A stretch of 25,182 bases of DNA from assembly GCA_937975765.1 (NCBI GenBank), contig CALJUR010000117.1, forward strand, positions 1 to 25,182, written 5' to 3'. This document shows positions 1 through 7,682 of the stretch, in pieces (within the stretch, counting starts at the first letter, position 1; every line of letters begins with the position of its first letter). The translations under genes and the position numbers were made by a program. The notes beneath the pieces are model-generated. The model searched no databases. It saw nothing but the letters and a program-made list of their open reading frames with translations, and was not told where the DNA came from. This stretch comes from an uncultured Myxococcales bacterium. Lineage in GTDB: Bacteria; Myxococcota_A; UBA9042; DTJE01.

Positions 1-625
1 CCGCGTCGGTCACGAAGTAGGGGGAGCTGTAGCCGCGGTCGAACTGCATGCCCTCCACGGTGTCCAGCGTCGTCTCCATCGACTTCGCCTCTTCCACCGT
101 GATGACGCCGTCCTTGCCGACCTTTTCCATCGCCTGCGCGATGATCTCGCCGATCGTCTCGTCGTTGTTCGCGGAGATGGTGCCGACCTGGGCGATCTCC
201 TTGAAGTCCTGCGTGTGCTTCGAGATGACCTTCAGTTCGTCCACGACGACCTTGACGGCCTTGTCGATGCCCCGCTTGATGTCCATCGGGCCGTGGCCGG
301 CCGCGACCATCTTCACGCCCTCGCGGTAGATGGCCTGCGCCAGGACGGTGGCCGTGGTGGTGCCGTCACCGGCCTCGTCCGAGGCCTTGGACGCCACTTC
401 CTTGACCATCTGGGCGCCGATGTTCTCGAACTTGTCCTTCAACTCCACTTCCTTGGCGACCGTCACGCCGTCCTTGGTGACGGTGGGCGATCCCCAGGAC
501 TTCTCGATGACGACGTTGCGGCCGCGCGGGCCCAGGGTGACCTTGACGGTGTCCGCGAGCACGTTGACGCCCTTCAGGATGCGGGCGCGGGCGGCCTCGC
601 CGAAGACCAGTTCCTTCGCTGCCAT
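1..625 (-). CDS. groEL: GroEL chaperonin, N-terminal part (runs off the left edge)
   Basis: Hsp60 chaperonin that folds proteins in the cytoplasm with GroES. Only the first 208 codons are present; the gene continues past position 1. Reading from ATG at 625-623 the protein begins MAAKELVFGEAAR and carries the family's early landmarks: GPRGRNVV, KSWGSPTVTKDGVTVAKE (equatorial Asp), the nucleotide-binding GDGTTTATVLA, PMDIKRGIDKAV, and EGMQFDRGYSSPYFV entering the apical domain. A GGAGG-type ribosome-binding site lies just upstream of the ATG. The gene starts 25 bp after the groES stop, the standard groES-groEL order, so the two are almost certainly cotranscribed. The missing C-terminus means its length and a possible GGM tail cannot be judged. 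Confidence 0.97.
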   Translation of the reverse strand, partial: MAAKELVFGEAARARILKGVNVLADTVKVTLGPRGRNVVIEKSWGSPTVTKDGVTVAKEVELKDKFENIGAQMVKEVASKASDEAGDGTTTATVLAQAIYREGVKMVAAGHGPMDIKRGIDKAVKVVVDELKVISKHTQDFKEIAQVGTISANNDETIGEIIAQAMEKVGKDGVITVEEAKSMETTLDTVEGMQFDRGYSSPYFVTDA

Positions 626-650
626 GTTCCATCCTCCGTTCTTTCAGGCG

Positions 651-938
651 TCAGTCCAGGATCGCCAGGATGTCGTCCTCGCGCAGGATGATGTGCTCCT
701 CGCCGTCGATCTTCACTTCGCTGCCGGCGTACTTGCCGAACAGGATCTTGTCGCCGGCCTTGACCGCGGGGGCGCGCAGGTTGCCGTTCTCGAACGTCTT
801 GCCGGGGCCGACCGCGATCACGCGACCTTCCTGGGGCTTCTCCTTCGCGGTGTCGGGGATGATGATCCCGCCCGCGGTCTTCTCTTCATGCTCCAGCCGC
901 TTGACCAGAACCCGATCCTGCAGGGGCTTCACGTTCAT
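651..938 (-). CDS. groES: GroES co-chaperonin
   Basis: 10-kDa co-chaperonin that caps GroEL. It has 95 residues, the usual length for the family. It begins MNVKPLQDRVLVKRLEHEEK, has the mobile loop around residues 20-33 (EKTAGGIIIPDTAKEKP), then GRVIAVGPGK and the C-terminal ILREDDILAILD. The ATG at 938-936 is preceded by a strong AGGAGG ribosome-binding site. Upstream in-frame codons were not used because they lie in the intergenic region and add non-homologous sequence. It lies 118 bp downstream of a kinase gene on the same strand. I found no convincing CIRCE operator or sigma-70 promoter in that gap, so control of this operon is not visible. Confidence 0.97.
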   Translation of the reverse strand: MNVKPLQDRVLVKRLEHEEKTAGGIIIPDTAKEKPQEGRVIAVGPGKTFENGNLRAPAVKAGDKILFGKYAGSEVKIDGEEHIILREDDILAILD

Positions 939-1005
939 TTCCTTCCTCCTGATGGCAGTGCCGCCAACCCAGGGGCACGGCACCCAACGGCCGGCCCGAT
1001 CCAGC

Positions 1006-1030
1006 CCGCGCGGCGTCGGAACGCCCGCGG
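1006..1030 (-). terminator. Hairpin between kinase and groES
   Basis: The arms CCGCGCGGCG (1006-1015) and CGCCCGCGG (1022-1030) pair with one bulged base around a short loop. The hairpin sits just after the kinase stop codon, so it could end or attenuate kinase transcription before groES. No T-run follows it on the minus strand, so it is not a classical intrinsic terminator and may be only GC-rich chance pairing. Confidence 0.25.
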
Positions 1031-1056
1031 GGCCTCTTCCGAGCCTCAATGGGTAA

Positions 1057-2076
1057 TCACGCTTTGCGGAAGCGCAAGGGGAGCAGTTTCGCCAGCCCGT
1101 GCCGTTCCGGTTCGGCCGCCCCCTCGGCGCCGGGGGCCAGGGCCGCACCGGGGGCGCGCGCCAGGGCCAGGGCCGAGACGTCTCGGCTGGCGCCCACGAC
1201 GGGCAGGACCACGTCCAGCAGGGCCTGGCGCATCTCGGCCACCGACGAGAACCGGTCCTTGGGTTCGCGCGCGAGGGCCTTGTGCACGACGGCCTCGACG
1301 GGCTCGGGGATCTCGGGGTTCAGCGTGCCGATGCGGTAGGTCGGGATCGGCTTGTCGGACAGCAGGTAGTGCACGTACGAGTCCGGCGACGTGTCCTTCA
1401 GGTGCAGGGCACGCACGCCGCACAGGACCTCGTAGGCCACGGCGCCCAGGCTGTAGATGTCCGACAGGTCGCTGGTGGTGCCGGTCTTCGCCGTCTCGGG
1501 CGCGATGAACGGCGGGCTGCCGACCGACAGCGGCCGCGACGGGCTGACGACGGGGTCCTTCTCGTAGGCCGCCCGGGCGCTGCCGAGGTCCAGCATGCGG
1601 ACCTTGACCCCGACGCCGGGGACCTGTTCCAGCACGATGTTGCCGGTCTTGATGTCGCGGTGGACGATGTCGCGAGCGTGCAGTTCGGCGACGGAATCGA
1701 ACACCGCGTCCAGCACCAGCGCGGCGTTGGCCAGGGGCAGGGGGCCGGACTCGCGGATGGTGGCGTCCAGCGTCCGCCCGACGACCAGCTCCATCGCGAA
1801 GTACGGAAGGCCGGCCGGCGTGGTGCCGGTCCGCAGGATCCGGGGGAAGCACGGGCTGCGCAGCAGGGCCAGGAAGGCGGCCTCCCGCTTCAGCCCCGCC
1901 ACCGCCGCGGCCTGGTCGCCGTGCATGGCGTGCAGGACCTTCAGCGCCACCTTGCGACGGCCGACGCTCAGTTGCTCCGCCAGGTAGATCCGCCCGAAAC
2001 CTCCGAAGCCGATCTGGCGGACGACCTTGAAGTCGTCGCCCAGGATGGTATCCAGCAGTGGGTCGATCTCGTTCAC
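1057..2076 (-). CDS. Soluble Ser/Thr protein kinase (PknB/Stk1-type)
   Basis: Eukaryotic-like Ser/Thr kinase of 339 residues. Seen directly: Gly-rich loop IGFGGFG (22-28), VALKVL with Lys46, helix-C Glu around residue 65, catalytic loop HRDIKTGN (Asp141, Asn146), a DLG in place of the more usual DFG (Asp163), and an APE motif (192-194). All catalytic residues are present, so it should be active. After the catalytic domain (about residues 16-290) there is a short Ala/Pro/Gly-rich tail. I see no transmembrane helix or sensor domain, unlike PASTA kinases, so it is probably cytoplasmic. The start is GTG at 2076-2074, placed 7 nt after a -10 box with no Shine-Dalgarno sequence, suggesting a leaderless mRNA. 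Its substrate is unknown. It is upstream of groES-groEL and divergent from purM. Confidence 0.93.
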   Translation of the reverse strand: MNEIDPLLDTILGDDFKVVRQIGFGGFGRIYLAEQLSVGRRKVALKVLHAMHGDQAAAVAGLKREAAFLALLRSPCFPRILRTGTTPAGLPYFAMELVVGRTLDATIRESGPLPLANAALVLDAVFDSVAELHARDIVHRDIKTGNIVLEQVPGVGVKVRMLDLGSARAAYEKDPVVSPSRPLSVGSPPFIAPETAKTGTTSDLSDIYSLGAVAYEVLCGVRALHLKDTSPDSYVHYLLSDKPIPTYRIGTLNPEIPEPVEAVVHKALAREPKDRFSSVAEMRQALLDVVLPVVGASRDVSALALARAPGAALAPGAEGAAEPERHGLAKLLPLRFRKA

Positions 2077-2083
2077 GGGAAGT

Positions 2084-2113
2084 AGTCTACGACCGACCCT
2101 CCCCGATTCGCAA
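2084..2113 (-). promoter_or_regulatory. Promoter of the kinase gene, apparently leaderless
   Basis: On the minus strand, TTGCGA (2113-2108), an 18-bp spacer and TAGACT (2089-2084) form a sigma-70-like promoter. The GTG start of the kinase follows the -10 box after only 7 nt, where transcription would begin. No ribosome-binding site fits between. Confidence 0.6.
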
Positions 2114-2155
2114 CCCGCGGACCGGCCGGCGGGGATCCCGGCCGTCCGGCGTCCA

Positions 2156-2185
2156 TTGACGGGCCCCGGCCCCGTGGTCTATTCT
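2156..2185 (+). promoter_or_regulatory. Promoter of purM operon, apparently leaderless
   Basis: TTGACG (2156-2161), an 18-bp spacer and TATTCT (2180-2185) make a good sigma-70-like promoter. The purM ATG is at 2195, nine bases after the -10 box, so the transcript would start at or within two or three bases of the ATG. The intervening CCCCGCCCG holds no Shine-Dalgarno sequence. Confidence 0.65.
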
Positions 2186-2194
2186 CCCCGCCCG

Positions 2195-3232
2195 ATGGGT
2201 ACGCTTACCTACAAGGATGCCGGGGTCGACGCTGACGCGCAGGATCACTTCGCGGACGCCATCGGCCGAATGGTCTCGGGCAGCCGGGGGCCCGAGGTGG
2301 TCGCGGGGATCGGCGGTTTCGCGGCGGCGGTGGCGCCGGACTTCACGGGGATGGAACGTCCCCTGCTGGTGTCCGGCACCGACGGCGTCGGCACGAAGCT
2401 GAAACTGGCCTTCGCGACGGGGATCCACAACACGGTCGGCATCGACCTCGTCGCCATGTGCGCGAACGACGTGCTGACCACCGGGGCGCGGCCGCTGTTC
2501 TTCCTGGACTACTTCGGCACGGGCCGGCTGCAGCCGGGCGTCGCGCTGCAGGTCGTGGAAGGCATCGTGGAAGGCTGCCGCCAGGCGGGGTGCTCGCTGG
2601 TGGGCGGTGAGACGGCCGAACTGCCGGGTTTCTACGCGCCGGGCGAATACGACCTGGCGGGCTTCTGCGTGGGCCTGGTGGACCAGCCAAGGATGCTGAC
2701 CGGCGCCGCGTGCCGCGAGGGCGACGTGCTGATCGGCCTGGCCTCGTCGGGCGTGCACAGCAACGGGTTCTCGCTGGTCCGCCGCGTCGTCGAAGCCCGC
2801 GGGCTTTCGCTGATGCGGACCTACGAGGGGTTCGACCGCACGCTGGGCGAGATCCTCTTGGCCCCGACCGTCATGTACGTCAACGCGTGGAAGGCCCTCC
2901 AGGGGCGCTTCGACGTGCACGCCATGGCCCACATCACCGGCGGCGGTATCGACGGCAACCTGCCCCGCGTGATCCCGGAAGGACTGCACCCCGTGCTGGT
3001 GCGCGCCTCCATCCCGACCCCGCCCATCTACGCGTTCCTGCAGGGCGTGGGCGGCGAACCGCGCATCGCCGACCACGAGATGTGGTCCGTGTTCAACATG
3101 GGCTGCGGCTACATCTTCGCCGTCCCGCCCGCGGATGCCGAGGGGGCGCTGAAGGCCCTGGCGGACGCCGGCTACACGTCGTTCCGGATCGGCCACCTGG
3201 CCGCCGGCGCAGGCCCCGTGGAGTGGAAGTGA
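2195..3232 (+). CDS. purM: Phosphoribosylformylglycinamidine cyclo-ligase (AIR synthetase)
   Basis: Catalyses ATP-dependent ring closure of FGAM to AIR in purine synthesis. It has 345 residues, the normal family length. It begins MGTLTYKDAGVDADAQDHF and has the diagnostic blocks SGTDGVGTKLKLAF, IDLVAMCANDVLTTGA, LVGGETAELPGFYAPGEYDLAGF, GLASSGVHSNGFSLVR and TGGGIDGNLPRV. An earlier in-frame ATG exists upstream, but it would add 56 residues without homology and would span the promoter; the chosen ATG follows the -10 box directly. Its TGA overlaps the GTG of purN by four bases, so the two are translationally coupled. Confidence 0.97.
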   Translation: MGTLTYKDAGVDADAQDHFADAIGRMVSGSRGPEVVAGIGGFAAAVAPDFTGMERPLLVSGTDGVGTKLKLAFATGIHNTVGIDLVAMCANDVLTTGARPLFFLDYFGTGRLQPGVALQVVEGIVEGCRQAGCSLVGGETAELPGFYAPGEYDLAGFCVGLVDQPRMLTGAACREGDVLIGLASSGVHSNGFSLVRRVVEARGLSLMRTYEGFDRTLGEILLAPTVMYVNAWKALQGRFDVHAMAHITGGGIDGNLPRVIPEGLHPVLVRASIPTPPIYAFLQGVGGEPRIADHEMWSVFNMGCGYIFAVPPADAEGALKALADAGYTSFRIGHLAAGAGPVEWK

Positions 3233-3864
3233 GCCAGCCCCGACGCGTCCCGATCGCCATCCTCGTGTCCGGCCGCGGAACCAACATGGTCGCGCTGGTC
3301 CGGGCCGCGCAGGAGGGGCGCCTGCATGCCGACGTCCGAGTCGTCCTTTCCAACAAGGCGGACGCCGCGGGGCTGCAGCACGCGGCCGGACTGGGCGTGC
3401 CGACCCTGGTGATGAGCCACAAGGACTACGCCAGCCGCGAGGCGTTCGACCAGGCGATGGCGGACGCGCTGGCGCAGCGGGGCGTCGAGTACGTCGCCCT
3501 GGCGGGGTTCATGCGGGTGCTGACCCCGGTCTTCCTGAACCGGTTCCCGCGCCGCGTCGTGAACATCCACCCGGCGCTGCTGCCGTCGTTCCCGGGCGTC
3601 CACGCCCAGCGGCAGGCGCTGGAGTACGGCGCGAAGGTGTCGGGCTGTACCGTGCACTTCGTGGACGAGGGCACCGACACCGGCCCGGTGATCGCGCAGG
3701 TCGCGGTGCCGGTGCACGACGGGGACGACGAGGACGCCCTGTCCGCGCGGATCCTGGAGAACGAGAACCGCCTGTACCCGCAGGCGCTGGATGACGTGCT
3801 GTGCGGCCGGTTGCTCATCGAGGGCCGGCGCGTGGTCCGCGTCCCGGAGGCGAGCCCATGCTGA
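3229..3864 (+). CDS. purN: Phosphoribosylglycinamide formyltransferase
   Basis: Transfers a formyl group from 10-formyl-tetrahydrofolate to GAR in purine synthesis. It has 211 residues, typical length. Seen: the N-terminal AILVSGRGTNM phosphate-binding turn, LAGFMRVLTPVFLNRF, and the catalytic triad of the family as Asn112 and His114 (VVNIHPALLPSFPG) and Asp150 (DEGTDTGPVIAQ). The start is a GTG inside the last codons of purM (GTGA overlap), with GGAG five bases upstream. The gene ends 7 bp inside the following oxidoreductase gene, so all three are one transcription unit. Confidence 0.95.
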   Translation: MSQPRRVPIAILVSGRGTNMVALVRAAQEGRLHADVRVVLSNKADAAGLQHAAGLGVPTLVMSHKDYASREAFDQAMADALAQRGVEYVALAGFMRVLTPVFLNRFPRRVVNIHPALLPSFPGVHAQRQALEYGAKVSGCTVHFVDEGTDTGPVIAQVAVPVHDGDDEDALSARILENENRLYPQALDDVLCGRLLIEGRRVVRVPEASPC

Positions 3865-5354
3865 GGTCTTCGTACGACGTCGTGATCGTCGGGACGGACC
3901 TCCCTGCCCTGGTGTTCGGGGCGATGGCCGCCAAGAAGGGCTACCGCGTCCTGGTGCTGGGCCACGGCGGCAAGGACAACATCTACGACTTCGAGGGGTT
4001 CCATTTCGTCCGGCGCCCGCACCTGCTGTTCGGGTTCGCGGATTCCAACCCGCTGCGGGAAGTCTTCCGCGAACTGGCGCTGGCGCCCGAGATGCGCAAC
4101 CTGCCGCGCCCGATGGCGCCCACCGCCAGCCTGGTGCTGCCCGACGCCCGCGTCGAGATCACCCACATGAAGGGGATCCTCGAGGAGGAGGTCGGGCGCG
4201 AGTTCCCGGGCCGCATCGACGCCTTCCGCGAGTTCGTGCGCCGCATCGGCGATGTCGAGAAGGTGCTGGAGCCGATCCTGCGCGACACCCCGACCCTGCC
4301 GCCCGGGACGATCCGCGAGTTCTTCGCGTACCGCGGCTACCGCAAGGAACTGGCCGGGCTGCTGGCCGACCCGGCGACCGACGCGCTGGCCCCGCTGGGC
4401 GACGACCCGCGCCTGCGCGCCTTCTTCGCGGCGCCGCTGGCCCTGATGTCGGGCGTGGCGGAACCGTGGCGCTGCCCGCTGCCGTTCGTGCGGCTGTCCA
4501 ACCACCTGCTGCGCAGCCTGCACTACGTGGAATGGGGCCTGGACGCCCTGAAGAACCTGTTCCTGGACCGCATCCGGAACAATTCGGGCGACGTGCGGCC
4601 CGCGGACTCGGTGGACATGCTGGTGGTGCGGCGCGGCCGGGTGCGCGAGGTCGAGATCCTGGCCCGCGAGGAGGCCATCGGCGTCGGCATGCTGGTGGTG
4701 GGCACCGATCTGGGCCCCGTGCTGGACCTGGTCCCGGTCGGGGCGGCGAAGAAGCGGTATCGCGCGAAAGTCGAGAAATGCCGGCCGTCGCACCTGATGG
4801 TCACGGTCAACGTGGGGGCCCGGCGGGCCGTGCTGCCCGAGGGCATGGCGCAGACCGCGTTCGTCGTCGGCGACCCGGCGAAGCCCCTCGAGGGCGGCAA
4901 CCTGCTGGTCGTGCAGAGCGACCCCGCGATGCCGCCGTCCGACGCGCTGGACCCCGAGAAGACCACCATCGCGGTCGCGGGCCTGCTGCCTGCGGATCGC
5001 TTCGACGGCAAGCCGGCCACGCTGGCCGCCTTCGGGCGCGAACTGCTGTCGGGCCTGAAGCCCCTGCTGCCCTTCCTGGACCAGCACCTGGTGGCGACCT
5101 CGGTATCGTCGGTCGGCATCCACCCGAAGTCGGGCGACCCGATCGTGGACCGGGCGGGCCTGGTGCCCGTCTATCCGAACGTCCTGCCGCGCAGCCTGGA
5201 CCTGGCGACCTGGCCGGTGCGGACCGCGTACGGGAACATCCTGCACCTGGGCGACGGCACGGCCGGCCCGCTGGGGTTCGAGGGGTCCTTCGTCGCCGCC
5301 TTCGAGGCGTTCGCCCTGCTGAAGAAGAAGATCCCCCTGAAGAGCGGGGTTTAG
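3858..5354 (+). CDS. Phytoene-dehydrogenase-like FAD/NAD(P)-binding oxidoreductase with altered nucleotide-binding motif
   Basis: A 498-residue protein with the overall pattern of the phytoene desaturase/amine-oxidase flavoprotein fold. The N-terminal beta-alpha-beta unit is DVVIVGTDLPALVFGAMAAK. The C-terminal FAD-contact region is LHLGDGTAGPLGFEGSF (about residues 470-486), well conserved. The usual GxGxxG is GTDLPA here (Gly12 kept, second and third Gly replaced by Asp14 and Ala17), and the acidic residue normally ending beta-2 is replaced by Gly (VLVLGHGG). Binding of a dinucleotide is therefore uncertain. The ATG at 3858 has GGAGG seven bases upstream and overlaps purN. The substrate is unknown; polyprenoid or lipid substrates are typical of relatives. 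Its neighbours TolC and MlaC suggest an envelope/lipid context, which is inference. Confidence 0.8.
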   Translation: MLRSSYDVVIVGTDLPALVFGAMAAKKGYRVLVLGHGGKDNIYDFEGFHFVRRPHLLFGFADSNPLREVFRELALAPEMRNLPRPMAPTASLVLPDARVEITHMKGILEEEVGREFPGRIDAFREFVRRIGDVEKVLEPILRDTPTLPPGTIREFFAYRGYRKELAGLLADPATDALAPLGDDPRLRAFFAAPLALMSGVAEPWRCPLPFVRLSNHLLRSLHYVEWGLDALKNLFLDRIRNNSGDVRPADSVDMLVVRRGRVREVEILAREEAIGVGMLVVGTDLGPVLDLVPVGAAKKRYRAKVEKCRPSHLMVTVNVGARRAVLPEGMAQTAFVVGDPAKPLEGGNLLVVQSDPAMPPSDALDPEKTTIAVAGLLPADRFDGKPATLAAFGRELLSGLKPLLPFLDQHLVATSVSSVGIHPKSGDPIVDRAGLVPVYPNVLPRSLDLATWPVRTAYGNILHLGDGTAGPLGFEGSFVAAFEAFALLKKKIPLKSGV

Positions 5355-5357
5355 GCG

Positions 5358-6830
5358 ATGGCCGCGGAGAGGTTCGCGAGGCTTGGCACCCTGCTGCTGG
5401 CCGCCGCGACGGCGCTCATCCCGGCCGCGCAGGCACGCGCCGACCTCCCCAAGTCCCCTCCCCCGCCCGCCCCGGACATCACGCTGTCCACCGCCGCCCC
5501 GGAGACCGCCGCGCCCGTGCCGGGCCTGGGCCTGCGGGAAGCGCTGGACCGGGCGCTGCGTCAGTCGTCGCTGATCGAGGCGGCGCGCGCCAGCACCGCC
5601 GTGTTCGCGGCCAGGCTGGACGCGGCCGAGGCGATTCAGTACCCGCGCCTGAAGATGGACACCCTGATCGCGCCGATGCCGGCCCACCGGGGCAACCCGA
5701 TTCAGGGCCACACGGACATGAGCGACTGGGGCGTCATCCTTTACGGCGAACTGTCCGGGTACCAGCCCCTGTACACGTTCGGGAAGATCGAGCACCTCCT
5801 GAAGGCGTCGAGGCTGGGCGTCGAGGTCGGGAAGGCCCAGGAGGCCATCGCGCGCGCCGAGGTCCGGTACAAGGTCCTGAAGGGGTTCTTCGGGCTGTCG
5901 CTGGCGCGCGAACTGCACGCCGTGATGGACGAGGGACGCGGCTACTTCGACAAGGCCAAGCGGCACGTCCGGTCGCTGAAGCAGGCGGACGACCCGTCGT
6001 TCGACCCGGTCGACGAGATGAAGATCCGGGTCTATGACGCGCAACTCCTGTCGCGCGAACTGGAAGTGGCGCGGCTGTCGGCCCTGGCACTGGCCAGCCT
6101 GCGTCAGTCGATCGGCGAGAATCCCCAGGCCGGCCCCGGGATCGCGACGTCCGCGCCCCAGCCGCTGGTCCCGCTGCGCGAAGTCACGATGGAACAGGCG
6201 ATCCAGGCCGCCGTCGACGCGCGGCCCGAACTGGTCGCGCTGCGCACCGGAGTCCAGGCGCGCTCCGAGGAGGCCAAGGCACGCTACTGGGCGATGTACC
6301 CGGACATCGTGCTGGCCGGGAAGTTCTCGATCACGTACAACAACAACGCCGACCACCAGCCCAGCCCGTTCGCGTACAACCCCTACAACGGCTGGAACCT
6401 GGGAGGCGGCCTGGCCCTGCGCTGGGACCTGGACCTGGGGAAGAAGCTGGGCGAATGGCGCGAGGCGAAGGCGAACCGCCGCAAGCTGGTCGCGGACCTG
6501 GACGAGGCCGAAAGGAACGTGCGGCTGGAGGTCGAGAAGCTGTACCGCGAGATGGCCGACGCGCGCTCCCTGGTGGGCGCGCAGCAGGACGCGATGAAGG
6601 CGGCGCGCGGGTGGGTCGTGTCGAAACTGGACCTGTACGAGAACGACCTGGCGACGCTGCGGGACGTGCTGGACGGGCTGATGCCGTTCTTCCAGGCCCG
6701 GCTGGACCTGCTGAAGGCGATCCACGACTACGACGTGTCGGTGGCGGCGCTGGAACGCGCGACGGGGCTGGAACTGGTCCCGCTGGACGCGCCGCCGGCT
6801 GGCAATGCCGCCGACCCCCCGCGAGAATAG
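5358..6830 (+). CDS. TolC-family outer membrane efflux protein
   Basis: Outer-membrane channel subunit of tripartite efflux or type I secretion systems. It has 490 residues, in the family range. It begins with a signal peptide (about residues 1-29, ending near ARA-DLPK) and a Pro-rich linker. Two OEP repeats follow: the first starts at GLREALDRALRQSSLIEAARAS and the second at VTMEQAIQAAVDARPELVALRTG, each with long coiled-coil helices and Tyr/Gly-rich beta-barrel stretches (FSITYNNNADH; GWNLGGGLALRWDLDLG). The start lies 3 bp after the preceding stop with only a weak ribosome-binding site, so coupling is likely. No membrane-fusion protein or inner-membrane pump is adjacent, so its partners must be elsewhere. 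Confidence 0.88.
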   Translation: MAAERFARLGTLLLAAATALIPAAQARADLPKSPPPPAPDITLSTAAPETAAPVPGLGLREALDRALRQSSLIEAARASTAVFAARLDAAEAIQYPRLKMDTLIAPMPAHRGNPIQGHTDMSDWGVILYGELSGYQPLYTFGKIEHLLKASRLGVEVGKAQEAIARAEVRYKVLKGFFGLSLARELHAVMDEGRGYFDKAKRHVRSLKQADDPSFDPVDEMKIRVYDAQLLSRELEVARLSALALASLRQSIGENPQAGPGIATSAPQPLVPLREVTMEQAIQAAVDARPELVALRTGVQARSEEAKARYWAMYPDIVLAGKFSITYNNNADHQPSPFAYNPYNGWNLGGGLALRWDLDLGKKLGEWREAKANRRKLVADLDEAERNVRLEVEKLYREMADARSLVGAQQDAMKAARGWVVSKLDLYENDLATLRDVLDGLMPFFQARLDLLKAIHDYDVSVAALERATGLELVPLDAPPAGNAADPPRE

Positions 6831-6866
6831 CCCCCGGGAGCCGTCGTCGAAGGCGGCCGCAACGGA

Positions 6867-6885
6867 CCCGGGGGCGGTCCCCGGG
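6867..6885 (+). other. GC-rich hairpin between TolC and MlaC genes
   Basis: CCCGGGG (6867-6873), a 5-base loop and CCCCGGG (6879-6885) form a perfect 7-bp stem in the 80-bp gap. There is no T-tract, so it is more likely a processing or mRNA-stability element, or chance in GC-rich DNA, than a terminator. Confidence 0.3.
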
Positions 6886-6910
6886 GATCCCCGGAAACGA
6901 GGTGAACGCG

Positions 6911-7525
6911 ATGAGGGACGTGACGAATCGACGGTGGAACCTGGCCCTGTGCACGCTGGCGTTGCTGGTGGCGGCGCCCGCGTCGGCCTCGGGCGCGAAC
7001 CCGGCCGACCCGCTGGACTTCGTGAAGGCGCGGTACGCGGAACTGAACGAGATCGTGGCGAAGTACCCCGAGAAGGCCCGGATGCAGCAGGGCATCCGCG
7101 ACGTGATGGAGACGCTGGTCGACTACCCCGAACTGTCCCGGCGGACGCTGGCCGACCAGTGGGGCAAACTGAAGAAGAAGGAGCAGGCCGAGTTCGTCGC
7201 CGAGTTCAAGAAGATGATCCAGCGGTCGTACGTGAAGCGCTTCGACGCCGGCAGGAAGTTCACGATCGACTACACCGGCGAGAAGAGGATCGATGCCGAA
7301 GGGAACGTGACGGTGCCGTCCGTCATCCGGTCGGGCCGGTCGGAGGCGAAGGTCGAGTACGTGCTGCGCCCGCGCGGCGGAAGCTGGCTGGCCTTCGACG
7401 TGGTGATCGACGACGTCAGCATGATCCGCAACTACCGCAAGCAGTTCCACGACATCCTGGCCAGGGACGGTTTCCCGGGCCTGATGGACCGGCTGCGCAG
7501 GAAGAACGCCAAGTCCGAGGAGTGA
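6911..7525 (+). CDS. MlaC/Ttg2D-like periplasmic phospholipid-binding protein
   Basis: Periplasmic carrier of the Mla (maintenance of lipid asymmetry) type, which ferries phospholipids between outer and inner membranes. It has 204 residues, normal length. The signal peptide is about 1-27 (LALCTLALLVAAPASASG). The mature part follows the MlaC pattern: DPLDFVKARYAELNEIV, an alpha-helical first half with YPELSRRTL and EFVAEFKKMIQRSYVKRF, then beta-strands RSEAKVEYVLRPRGGSWLAFDVVIDDVSMIRNYRKQF, a near-signature ending. The ATG at 6911 has GAGGTGA upstream; the in-frame GTG at 6902 would destroy that spacing. No mlaD, mlaE or mlaF lies nearby. It is last in the purM run; the family call is firm, the exact partner system is not. 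Confidence 0.88.
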   Translation: MRDVTNRRWNLALCTLALLVAAPASASGANPADPLDFVKARYAELNEIVAKYPEKARMQQGIRDVMETLVDYPELSRRTLADQWGKLKKKEQAEFVAEFKKMIQRSYVKRFDAGRKFTIDYTGEKRIDAEGNVTVPSVIRSGRSEAKVEYVLRPRGGSWLAFDVVIDDVSMIRNYRKQFHDILARDGFPGLMDRLRRKNAKSEE

Positions 7526-7601
7526 CGCGGCACGGCCCGCGCCCTGCCCCGCCGCACGTTCCCCCGGCGACCCGCGAACCTCCCCACGCCCCTCCCCTTC
7601 C

Positions 7602-7630
7602 TTCCGTTTTCCGGCCGTCCCTGGTAGAAC
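7602..7630 (+). promoter_or_regulatory. Extended -10 promoter of the acyl-CoA synthetase gene
   Basis: The extended -10 element is TGGTAGAAC (TG at 7622-7623, TAGAAC at 7625-7630), with a weak -35 TTCCGT (7602-7607) 17 bp upstream. It would give a leader of about 45 nt that ends in GGAGG (7673-7677), five bases before the GTG start. Confidence 0.5.
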
Positions 7631-7682
7631 AATCGCGTCCCCTCTGGCGGATGCGGCGAAGGCGAACACGACGGAGGTTGCC

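Noticed and set aside
945..990. Possible CIRCE operator upstream of groES (GTGCC/GGCAC inverted half-sites)
   Set aside because: The pairing is short and does not match TTAGCACTC-N9-GAGTGCTAA; GC-rich DNA gives such pairs by chance.
3426..6725. Antisense open frame of over 1000 codons across purN, the oxidoreductase and TolC genes
   Set aside because: Composition is Gln/Arg/His/Val-rich, typical of the shadow frame of high-GC genes; no start signal, and the sense genes are clear.
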